A stretch of 64,000 bases of DNA from Roseovarius sp. THAF27 (lineage in GTDB: Bacteria > Pseudomonadota > Alphaproteobacteria > Rhodobacterales > Rhodobacteraceae), in contig NZ_CP045393.1 of NCBI RefSeq assembly GCF_009363655.1, positions 1,860,001 through 1,924,000 on the forward strand. Reading direction: 5' to 3'. The notes under the pieces were generated by a model. The model had not been told where the DNA came from, ran no database searches, and saw only the letters and a list, made by a program, of their open reading frames with translations. Made by a program: the position numbers and the translations under genes. The first letter of the stretch is position 1, and every line of letters starts with the position of its first letter. Below are positions 38,813 to 45,271 of the stretch, piece after piece.

Positions 38813-38877
38813 AATGGTTCTTTCTATCTTTTATGGCAGGGACAAGATAATTAGGACAGAAGATAGAGAGAACCATT
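38813..38877. repeat. 18-bp inverted repeat, origin-like
   Basis: AATGGTTCTTTCTATCTT (38813-38830) is matched by AAGATAGAGAGAACCATT (38860-38877) with one mismatch, around a 29-base centre. An outer set TGTCC-AATT-TCTT also recurs in inverted order. It begins 40 bases after the 246-residue unknown gene. Confidence 0.6.
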
Positions 38878-39177
38878 GCTGCACCCGGCGCGGTGCGCCG
38901 TTCGCAGCTACGGCAGGTATCCTCAATTCCATGGCATCGGCTTCGCCATGGGGCAGCGCCCACGCCACACGCGCGAAGCGCAGCAACGCCACCCCCGCCG
39001 CGCAGCGGCCTTGCCATAGGAGCCGGGCACCCCGCGCCGCAGGGGAGGCGCTGGCAGCGCCAGCAGGGGGCCTTCTCGCCATTCCCGGCTAGGGCAGCCT
39101 ACCAGCACCCCCGAGACCGCCCTGTGCGGGCCGTACAGCGCCTCTGGCGCATTTGGGTCTGACACACGGAATCACGG

Positions 39178-39215
39178 GGCAAATCACCCACGGGCACGCG
39201 TAGGCAAATCACCTA
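39178..39215 (+). repeat. direct repeats near attR
   Basis: GGCAAATCACCCA (39178-39190) and GGCAAATCACCTA (39203-39215), 12 of 13 bases the same, 25 bases apart. Spacing and place near the boundary suggest integrase arm sites. Confidence 0.45.
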
Positions 39216-39240
39216 ATTTGTCCCATTTAGTCTCAGAAGT

Positions 39241-39263
39241 TTGGGGGAAATGGTGGGGGAACG
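39241..39263 (+). repeat. right copy of the 23-bp G-rich direct repeat
   Basis: Matches 28484-28506 at 20 of 23 positions. It lies 55 bases inside attR. With the left copy it may be a pair of binding sites for recombination or regulation. Confidence 0.4.
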
Positions 39264-39317
39264 CCCACCCCGAAAATCGCGTAAGCTTCTGTATTTATTA
39301 GCTTATTCGGGGTGAAA

Positions 39318-39332
39318 TGGCGGACCGAGGAG
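39318..39332 (-). repeat. attR within the tRNA-Arg 3' end
   Basis: The 15-bp sequence TGGCGGACCGAGGAG, identical to attL. The identity ends at 39333. Confidence 0.85.
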
Positions 39333-39394
39333 GATTCGAACCCCCGACCCCCTGATTCGTAGTCAGGTACTCTATCCAGCTGAGCTATCGGTCC
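39318..39394 (-). tRNA. tRNA-Arg(ACG), integration site of the element
   Basis: Read on the minus strand: GGACCGATAGCTCAGCTGG at the start, anticodon loop CTACGAA (anticodon ACG), T-arm GGGTTCGAATCC, encoded CCA at the end. The 77-base gene is intact; its last 15 bases also occur at 28340-28354. Integration at its 3' end therefore kept the tRNA whole. Confidence 0.96.
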
Positions 39395-39467
39395 GTGAGG
39401 ACGAGCATCTAGACCCAAGCGCCGAGCAATGCAAGGGGGCCGGCGCGGAAAATCCGAGGAAAATCCG

Positions 39468-40862
39468 TCAGTCCAGTTTCAGGCCGCCGCGGGGCAACGA
39501 AATTCGAAACACCGTGCCGCTGTCGTCGGTCCGTTCAAGGTCCAGCGTGCCGCCGTGACCGCGGATCAACTCGGCGGCGATCGACAGACCCAGCCCGGTG
39601 CCGCCCTTGGTTGCGCCGCCATGGAAGGGCTGAAACAGATGTTCCCGCGCCTTTGCCGGCAGGCCCGGGCCGGTGTCGGAGACATGGATCAGCCATGCGT
39701 CGCCGGTTTCCTGTCCTGAAATGGCGATCTCTCCGGGCTTGCCGCTGTTGACGATGGCCTGCCGGGCATTGCGTACGAGGTTGGCGATCACGCGGTAGAG
39801 CTGTTCGTGGTCCGCGCGCACGACAAGCGCCGTCGGCACGTCCTCGGCAAAGCTGATATCGGCGTCGCCCACGGCCAGACGCTCGCTTTCGATGACGTCC
39901 GACACCACGTCGATCAGCGCGAACCGGCCCAGGGTGGGCGGCTGTTCCTCGGCCTTGCCATAGGCCAGCGTGGATTCGCACAGGTGCACGGCGCGCGCGA
40001 TGGAGTTGACCAGCTTGGGCGCCATGCGCTTGACCGCCGGGTCCTCGCTCATTTCGATCCGGTCGGTGAAAAGTTGTGCCGAGGTCAGGATGTTGCGCAG
40101 GTCGTGGCTGACCTTGGCCACCGCGCCGCCCAACTGGGCGAGGCGTTCGCGCTGGCGCAGGGACGATGTCAGCTGGGTCTGAAGCTTGTGCAGCGCCTCT
40201 TCGGCCTGGCGAATCTCGGTGGTGGTGGACCGGGGCGTGATCACCCGGTTCGCGTCCTCGGGGGCTTCGGCATAGCGGGTCATGTGCCGCGCGACGCTGG
40301 CGATGGGCCGCACCAGGAAGCCGCGCACGGCAAAATAAAGCAGGGCGGCGGTCACGACCGAGATCATCGCCGACAGGAACAGGATACGCAGGCCGTAATC
40401 CAGCATTGCGGCGCGCAACTCGTCCGTCAGCAGGGTGATTTCGATCAGAAGACCGCCCATCTGCGACGGATCACCGATCACCCGGATCATCTCGGGTTCA
40501 GGCGTGGCCAGCCGGGTCACGGCGTCCCCGATCAGTTCCAGAGGCGTGGCATCGCGCAGATCGTACGTCTCCACGATGGGCGAGGGCATGGGCGCCGACA
40601 GCATCAGCTGACGCGCCTCGTCACGACGCAGCACCACGTTGAAGACGCCGGCATTCTGCAGCAGTTCTTCCTGCAGCTCGTTCGAGATCTCGTCGCTGGC
40701 CAACAGTGCCAGGGAGGCGATCTGGGCACGTTCCAGCCGGTCCATCAGAAAATCTTCGCGGAATCGGGCGATGGACGGAAAAAAGATCAGGACCTCGGCC
40801 AGCATGACGAATACCACGGTCAGGATCAGGAACCGTCCCGAGAGTGATTTCAGAAACCCCAT
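39468..40862 (-). CDS. orphan sensor histidine kinase
   Basis: 464 residues from ATG 40862. An N-terminal membrane helix (FLILTVVFVMLAEVLIFFPS), a periplasmic loop of about 150 residues, a second helix (ILFLSAMISVVTAALLYFAV), a HAMP-like linker, a dimerisation domain with VSHDLRNILTSAQLF (the phosphorylated His), and an ATPase domain with NLVRNARQAIVN, GDAWLIHVSDTGPGLP and GGTGLGLSIAAELI. There is no adjacent response regulator. The gene follows the flavoprotein gene after 25 bases in the same direction, so it is probably the last gene of that operon. The signal it senses is unknown. Confidence 0.88.
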   Translation of the reverse strand: MGFLKSLSGRFLILTVVFVMLAEVLIFFPSIARFREDFLMDRLERAQIASLALLASDEISNELQEELLQNAGVFNVVLRRDEARQLMLSAPMPSPIVETYDLRDATPLELIGDAVTRLATPEPEMIRVIGDPSQMGGLLIEITLLTDELRAAMLDYGLRILFLSAMISVVTAALLYFAVRGFLVRPIASVARHMTRYAEAPEDANRVITPRSTTTEIRQAEEALHKLQTQLTSSLRQRERLAQLGGAVAKVSHDLRNILTSAQLFTDRIEMSEDPAVKRMAPKLVNSIARAVHLCESTLAYGKAEEQPPTLGRFALIDVVSDVIESERLAVGDADISFAEDVPTALVVRADHEQLYRVIANLVRNARQAIVNSGKPGEIAISGQETGDAWLIHVSDTGPGLPAKAREHLFQPFHGGATKGGTGLGLSIAAELIRGHGGTLDLERTDDSGTVFRISLPRGGLKLD

Positions 40863-40887
40863 CTTTGCCGTTCCGTCGCCTTGTCCC

Positions 40888-42306
40888 TCAGGGCAGCCAG
40901 CGCTGCACCAGCCGCACGATCCGCTTGACCCCGTCGCTTTCGAACAGCCGTGGCGTAAAGTACGCCCCCGCGGCCCGTTTGTTGAGTTCCCCCAACGTGG
41001 GGTAAGGCGCAACCATGGCGCTGATATGCTTCATTTTCAAGTTGTTGGCGAGGGCCAAGGCCCAAGTGTGTATAAGCTCGCCCGCTTGGGCGCCGACGAT
41101 GGTGGCGCCGACAGGACGGCCACCGACCACCATGACCTTGACGAAGCCCGTGGTCTTGCGCGTGGCGATGGCGCGGTCGTTCCCGTCATACTCGGCCCGC
41201 ACGACTTCCAGCTTCTGTCCGTGTTCCTTGCGCGCCTGCGCTTCGGTCAGGCCGACCTGGGCGAGTTCGGGGTCTGTGTAGGTGGTCCAGGGCAGGTGCG
41301 CGGTGCTGGTCTTGGCGGGCAGGCCCAGCACGGCGGAACGGATGACGATGCCCGCGTGATAACCCGCCACATGGGTGAATTGCAGGCCGCCCGCGACGTC
41401 GCCGATGGCGTAGACCTTTGAATTGCTGGTCTTCAGGCTGGCGTCGACCTTGATGCCGGACCTGGTGGATTTGATGCCTGCCGCCTCGACGTTCAGCCGG
41501 TCGATATTGGGCTTGCGGCCCACGGCCACCAAAAGGTGCGAGCCCTTGAAAACCTGCCCGTCCTTGGTTTCCACCTCGATCGCCCCGGCGGTGCCGCGCA
41601 CCTGCGCCGCGGTGGCGCCCTCGACGATCTCAAGGCCTTCCTCACGCAACTGATCCAGCATCAATGCCGCTGCCTCGGGGTCGTCCTTGCCAAGGGCCTT
41701 GTCGCCTTCGATCACGGTGACCTTGCAACCCAGGCGCAGATGCGCCTGCGCCATTTCCATGCCGATAGGGCCGCCGCCGATGACCAGCAGGTGATCGGGC
41801 TTGTCGCGCAGATCGAACAGGGTTTCGTTGGTCTCGTAAGGGACGTCCTCCAGTCCCGGGATAGGGGGAACGAAGGGCGAAGAACCGGTGGCGATGACGA
41901 TGCGCCGGGCGCGGATGGTGGTGTCGCCGACCTTGACCTCGGTTGGCGAGATGAACTGGCCGTAGTCGCGGATGACCTTAACGCCAAGGCCCTCGAACCG
42001 TTCCTGGCTGTCATGCGGGGCGATGGTGGCGATCACGTCCCGAACGTGATCCTTGGCGGCGGCGTAGTCCACCTTGGGCGCGACATCGGCGACGCCGTAA
42101 GGGGCGGCATGTGCCTGGCCATGGGCGGCCTTGGCCGAGGCGATGAGGGCCTTGGAGGGCACGCAGCCGAAGTTGAGGCAGTCACCGCCCATTTCGCGGC
42201 CTTCCAGAAGGACCACGTCGGCGCCCATCTGTGCCGCGCCCGAGGCGACGGAGAGGCCGCCGGACCCGGCCCCGATGACGAGGATGTCAGTCTTGATATC
42301 GGCCAT
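40888..42306 (-). CDS. MerA/dihydrolipoamide dehydrogenase-like flavoprotein
   Basis: 472 residues. Starts with an FAD-binding motif (ILVIGAGSGGLSVASGAAQ), then the redox-active disulfide GGDCLNFGCVPSKALI, an NAD(P) motif (LLVIGGGPIGMEMA) and the dimer domain. Mercuric reductase would show a C-terminal Cys pair; this protein lacks it, and the C-terminal HxxxxE of lipoamide dehydrogenase is also changed. So it belongs to the loosely defined group usually labelled 'FAD-dependent oxidoreductase'. It is usually next to a TVP38 protein, as here (three bases apart). Confidence 0.85.
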   Translation of the reverse strand: MADIKTDILVIGAGSGGLSVASGAAQMGADVVLLEGREMGGDCLNFGCVPSKALIASAKAAHGQAHAAPYGVADVAPKVDYAAAKDHVRDVIATIAPHDSQERFEGLGVKVIRDYGQFISPTEVKVGDTTIRARRIVIATGSSPFVPPIPGLEDVPYETNETLFDLRDKPDHLLVIGGGPIGMEMAQAHLRLGCKVTVIEGDKALGKDDPEAAALMLDQLREEGLEIVEGATAAQVRGTAGAIEVETKDGQVFKGSHLLVAVGRKPNIDRLNVEAAGIKSTRSGIKVDASLKTSNSKVYAIGDVAGGLQFTHVAGYHAGIVIRSAVLGLPAKTSTAHLPWTTYTDPELAQVGLTEAQARKEHGQKLEVVRAEYDGNDRAIATRKTTGFVKVMVVGGRPVGATIVGAQAGELIHTWALALANNLKMKHISAMVAPYPTLGELNKRAAGAYFTPRLFESDGVKRIVRLVQRWLP

Positions 42307-42309
42307 GGC

Positions 42310-43041
42310 CTAGATGTCCTTCTTGCCGCGCACGGTCTTGATCACGATAGGTAGTGCTGCCAGCACGCAAAGCCCGAGAATGGGGCCGATCACCTGCGGC
42401 TCCCACAGCAGAGACAGGTCAGGACGCTCGCCGCGGTCGAAGACCTCGCCGAGGCCAACGCCGATCCAGGTGAAGACGATGGCGCCGGGGATGATGCCGA
42501 TTGCGGTCGTCCAGAGGAAATTGACGAAGCGCACCCCGACCAGCGCGGGCAGCAGGTTGGCCACGAAGAACGGCACCACGGGCACGAGACGCATCAGCAA
42601 AAGGACACTGATTTCATGTTCATGCAGGCCGGTCTTGATCTTCTTCAGCGTGCCTTCGGAGGCGTCCATCTTGGCGGCGAGCGTGCGGCCAAGGCCCCAC
42701 CGTGCGGCCATGAAGATGGCCGAGGCGCCGATCACGGCGGCTGTGACGTTGAAGACGGTGCCAAGCGCGAGGCCGAAGAGAAATCCGCCGGTCACCGATG
42801 CGACCGCTGCACCCGGCAGCGAGAAGGCCACGATGCTCACGTAGACGGCGATGAATATCCCTGCGAGAAGGATGTGGTTTTCGTCGCGAAAGGCCAGCAA
42901 TGCCTCGCGATTTTCGGCCAGCGTGTCGAATGTCAGGTAGTCGCCCAGCGTGAAATACCCCACGACGGCGGCGATCAGGATCACGACCAGGGGCGCGTGG
43001 CGGATATAGGCGGGGCGCCTGGTGTCGTCGGCAGTGGCCAT
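42310..43041 (-). CDS. TVP38/TMEM64 (DedA-like) membrane protein
   Basis: 243 residues, five to six membrane helices, with the SNARE-associated/VTT core: FSLPGAAVASVTGGFLFGLA and LLLMRLVPVVPFFVANLLPA. These proteins are lipid scramblase-like or transporters. It is the first gene of the operon with the flavoprotein and the sensor kinase. Confidence 0.88.
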   Translation of the reverse strand: MATADDTRRPAYIRHAPLVVILIAAVVGYFTLGDYLTFDTLAENREALLAFRDENHILLAGIFIAVYVSIVAFSLPGAAVASVTGGFLFGLALGTVFNVTAAVIGASAIFMAARWGLGRTLAAKMDASEGTLKKIKTGLHEHEISVLLLMRLVPVVPFFVANLLPALVGVRFVNFLWTTAIGIIPGAIVFTWIGVGLGEVFDRGERPDLSLLWEPQVIGPILGLCVLAALPIVIKTVRGKKDI

Positions 43042-43164
43042 GTCGGGGTCCGGTACGATTGACTGTCCTTCCCTAGATGCGCGATCCTCGGGCGCCGCGC
43101 CAGACGCTTCACGCGGGGGTGATGCGGGGTGATTGGTTCGGGGCGTTTATGTCGGGATTCGGGG

Positions 43165-43214
43165 GGCTTTGTAACAAAGCCGGCCATCGGGGCAGGGTTT
43201 TTGTTGCAAAAGCC
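43165..43214. repeat. two tandem hairpin repeats upstream of the rpmH promoter
   Basis: GGCTTTG-TAA-CAAAGCC (43165-43181) and GGTTTTTG-TTG-CAAAAGCC (43196-43214), similar in form and 15 bases apart. They end 10 bases before the -35 of rpmH. They could be protein-binding sites or hairpins. Confidence 0.5.
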
Positions 43215-43224
43215 AATCGGATGT

Positions 43225-43253
43225 TTGACTTGGGTCCCGCAGGCCCCTATAGA
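43225..43253 (+). promoter_or_regulatory. sigma-70 promoter of rpmH-rnpA
   Basis: TTGACT (43225-43230), 17-base spacer, TATAGA (43248-43253). Transcription is expected near 43260, some 63 bases before rpmH. The match is among the best in the window, as expected for a ribosomal protein gene. Confidence 0.75.
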
Positions 43254-43322
43254 CCGGGCTTCAATACGAATTCCGGCTTTCGCGATTCCTGAGCGAGGCC
43301 AAGAACACCGGAGAGCCGAGCG

Positions 43323-43457
43323 ATGAAACGCACGTATCAACCCTCGAACCTGGTCCGCAAGCGGCGCCACGGTTTCCGCGCGCGCATGGCCACCAAGGCC
43401 GGCCGCAAGATCCTGAACGCGCGTCGTGCGCGTGGCCGCAAGTCGCTGAGCGCGTAA
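43323..43457 (+). CDS. rpmH: 50S ribosomal protein L34
   Basis: 44 residues, [20 protein letters not shown] then [19 protein letters not shown], the full L34 sequence pattern. Small basic protein of the 50S subunit near the exit tunnel. First gene of rpmH-rnpA-yidD, the usual order. Confidence 0.97.
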
Positions 43458-43481
43458 GCGCCAGCCAGGACCTGTACGGAC

Positions 43482-43874
43482 ATGACACCGCCGGAGGCCC
43501 TCGTGGATGACACGGGGAAAACGCCCCCGGCGGTTTCCGTTTGTCTGGAGGTCCTGAAGAAACGCCCCGATTTCCTGGCCGCCGCCAAGGGGCGCAGGCA
43601 GGCGATGAAGGGCCTGGTGCTGCAAATGCGGGACCGGCGGGACGACAGCGACAAGATCCGGGTGGGGTACACCTGTTCCAAGAAGGTGGGCAATGCCGTC
43701 ACCCGTAACCGGGCCAAGCGGCGCTTGCGCGAAGTGGCGCGCAAGGTGCTGACGGCAAATGGAAAACCCGGGCATGACTATGTGCTGATCGGGCGCGCCG
43801 GGACCACGGTGGACCGCGATTTCCAAGGCCTGTGCGAGGATCTGCGGCGGGCGCTGGCCACGGTGCACGGATGA
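43482..43874 (+). CDS. rnpA: ribonuclease P protein component
   Basis: 130 residues with the RNR motif in GNAVTRNRAKRRLRE and VGYTCSKKVGNAV before it. A 25-residue N-terminal extension (MTPPEALVDDTGKTPP) precedes the core, so the true start may be further in. It binds the RNase P RNA and helps tRNA 5' processing. Its last bases overlap yidD (ATGA). Confidence 0.94.
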   Translation: MTPPEALVDDTGKTPPAVSVCLEVLKKRPDFLAAAKGRRQAMKGLVLQMRDRRDDSDKIRVGYTCSKKVGNAVTRNRAKRRLREVARKVLTANGKPGHDYVLIGRAGTTVDRDFQGLCEDLRRALATVHG

Positions 43875-44119
43875 GTCCGCTGGCGCATATCCTGGCCCTG
43901 CCGGTCAAGGGATACCGGCTGATTTTCAGCCCCTGGGTGGGGTTCAACTGCCGCTATCAACCGACATGCAGCCAGTACGCGCTCGACGCCCTGCGCACCC
44001 ACGGGGGCCTGAAGGGTGGGTGGCTGGCCGCGCGCCGGATCGCGCGGTGCAATCCCTGGGGCGGCTGCGGCTACGACCCGGTGCCGGGCAAAAGGGAGGC
44101 GCGCGATGAAGCGCCCTGA
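43871..44119 (+). CDS. yidD: membrane protein insertion efficiency factor YidD
   Basis: 82 residues; signature CRYQPTCSQYALDAL with GLKGGWLAARRIARCNPWGG. An amphipathic helix at the N-terminus attaches it to the inner membrane. It aids YidC. The start overlaps the rnpA stop and its end overlaps the sulfotransferase gene by 14 bases. Confidence 0.95.
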   Translation: MSPLAHILALPVKGYRLIFSPWVGFNCRYQPTCSQYALDALRTHGGLKGGWLAARRIARCNPWGGCGYDPVPGKREARDEAP

Positions 44120-44984
44120 GACACTGGCGCAGATGAACGCGGCGCTGGCGCGCTTCGCCACGGAGCATGGCGTGGAGACGGGGCTGGCCTATCGCCCGGG
44201 TCCTTCGGACATCTTCATTTCGCCCTACAGCAAGTGCGGCACCACCTGGGTCAGCCAGATCGCCCACGGCCTGCGGTCCGGCGGCGACATGGCGTTTGAC
44301 GAGATAACCGAAATTGTGCCGTGGTTGGAGCTGGCCCACGATATGGGGCGGAACGTTAACGACCCGCAACCCTACCGTCCGCGGCTCTTCAAGAGCCATC
44401 TGCCCTGGGGGGTGATTCCCGAAGGCGGGCGCTATATCGTCGTGCTGCGCGACCCGGTGGATGCGATGGTGTCGCTTTACCGCTTTTTCGACGGCTGGAC
44501 CTTCGAGCGCGGGGCGATTTCGCTGGAGGATTTCGCGGAGTACTACCTGGATCGCATGGGCCGCGAGGATTACTGGAGCCATGCGGTGTCCTGGTGGGGC
44601 GTGCGCGACCACGACGACGTGCTGCTGCTGGCCTATGAGCACATGAAGCAAGATCTGGTGAAGAGTGTCGCGCAAGTGGCGGATTTCATGGGAATATCCG
44701 ATGAGCGGACACGCGCCGTGGCGCAGGCGCAGGCGACGCTGGATTTCATGACGGCGCATGGGCGGCAGTTCGACGATCACCTTGTGCGTCAGGCGCGCGA
44801 CGCGGCCTGTGGCCTGCCGCCGGGCGGTGAGGCCAGCAAGGTGGTGAGCGGGCGCGCCGGCGCCGGGCGGGCGCAGGTCAGCCCGGCGATGCATGAGGCC
44901 TATGCCGCCAAATGGCGCGAGACCATGGGCACGGCGCATGGGCTGGAGAGCTATGAGGACGTGCTGACGGCGTTGGAAGATTAA
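44106..44984 (+). CDS. sulfotransferase-domain protein
   Basis: 292 residues. The PAPS 5'-phosphosulfate loop is YSKCGTTWVSQI, and the 3'-phosphate site is RDPVDAMVSLYRFF; the C-terminal GRAGAGRAQVSPAMHEAY resembles the RxGxxGxWK motif with the Lys/Trp lost (RAGAGRAQV). It would transfer sulfate to a small molecule or carbohydrate. Its 14-base overlap with yidD places it in the rpmH-rnpA-yidD operon, where it has no obvious job. Confidence 0.82.
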   Translation: MKRPETLAQMNAALARFATEHGVETGLAYRPGPSDIFISPYSKCGTTWVSQIAHGLRSGGDMAFDEITEIVPWLELAHDMGRNVNDPQPYRPRLFKSHLPWGVIPEGGRYIVVLRDPVDAMVSLYRFFDGWTFERGAISLEDFAEYYLDRMGREDYWSHAVSWWGVRDHDDVLLLAYEHMKQDLVKSVAQVADFMGISDERTRAVAQAQATLDFMTAHGRQFDDHLVRQARDAACGLPPGGEASKVVSGRAGAGRAQVSPAMHEAYAAKWRETMGTAHGLESYEDVLTALED

Positions 44985-45156
44985 CGGGGCCTTGAGGCAC
45001 CGGGCGCGGAAACGGGTGGGTTAACCGCTTCGATTCGGCCCGAAACGGCATGTCGGCATCGCGTCGGTATTCCAGTGGTATCGCGACGGTGCGGATTTTC
45101 GCGTTTCGACGGTTTGACGCGGCGGCCGGTCGTGACGGATTGTTAACCGATGCGCA

Positions 45157-45202
45157 GGTGGGTTTTCACCCACCCTACGAGGTCCCGGGTCGGGCCCGGG
45201 AC
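45157..45202. repeat. REP-like double hairpin between convergent genes
   Basis: GGTGGGT-TTTC-ACCCACC (45157-45174) and GTCCCGGG-TCGGG-CCCGGGAC (45182-45202). It lies between the sulfotransferase gene and the convergent amt gene, so it may end both transcripts. I recall the GTGGGTTTTCACCCAC form as a frequent intergenic repeat in roseobacters, but could not check it. Confidence 0.5.
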
Positions 45203-45271
45203 GGGAGCCGGAAACGCATCGCGGCGACGGAAAGGACCCCGCCGCCGCGACACCGTGAGTGTGGTTCCGGG

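Larger units (their letters stand above)
38773..39317. other. gene-free right end of the element with repeats
   Basis: No credible gene. It contains an 18-bp inverted repeat at 38813-38877, a GC-rich stretch with small hairpins (38881-39110, for example GGCGCT-GGC-AGCGCC), two 13-bp direct repeats at 39178-39215 and a G-rich repeat at 39241-39263 also found near the left end. The first set may be an origin of replication; the last ones may be integrase binding sites. Confidence 0.5.
28340..39332. mobile_element. 11-kb tRNA-Arg integrated element; tailless, capsid-encoding phage satellite-like
   Basis: Bounded by a 15-bp duplication of the tRNA-Arg 3' end (28340-28354 and 39318-39332). It holds about fourteen genes, all on the plus strand: integrase, AlpA-like regulator, two connector-type genes, terminase large subunit, HNH nuclease, HK97-type capsid, prohead protease, adaptor, portal, head-closure protein, two HTH regulators and an unknown protein. 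No tail, lysis or small terminase gene is recognised. This matches the idea of capsid-forming phage-inducible islands (cf-PICIs) that make their own heads and borrow a helper's tails. A prophage shrunken by deletion is the alternative, but the genes are tightly packed and intact. Confidence 0.8.

Noticed and set aside
38703..39017. Minus-strand reading frame of 104 codons at the right end of the satellite
   Set aside because: Cys/Arg-rich random-looking product, no ribosome-binding site, overlaps the repeats and the end of the 246-residue gene.
39178..39263. Possible short CRISPR array from repeated sequences near attR
   Set aside because: Only two short repeats, no regular spacers and no cas genes.
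28340..39332. Complete active prophage
   Set aside because: Tail, lysis and replication genes are absent in 11 kb of otherwise intact, closely packed genes.
45182..45202. GC-rich hairpin as a rho-independent terminator of the amt-family gene
   Set aside because: Strong stem, but no T-run on either side; kept only as part of a REP-like repeat.
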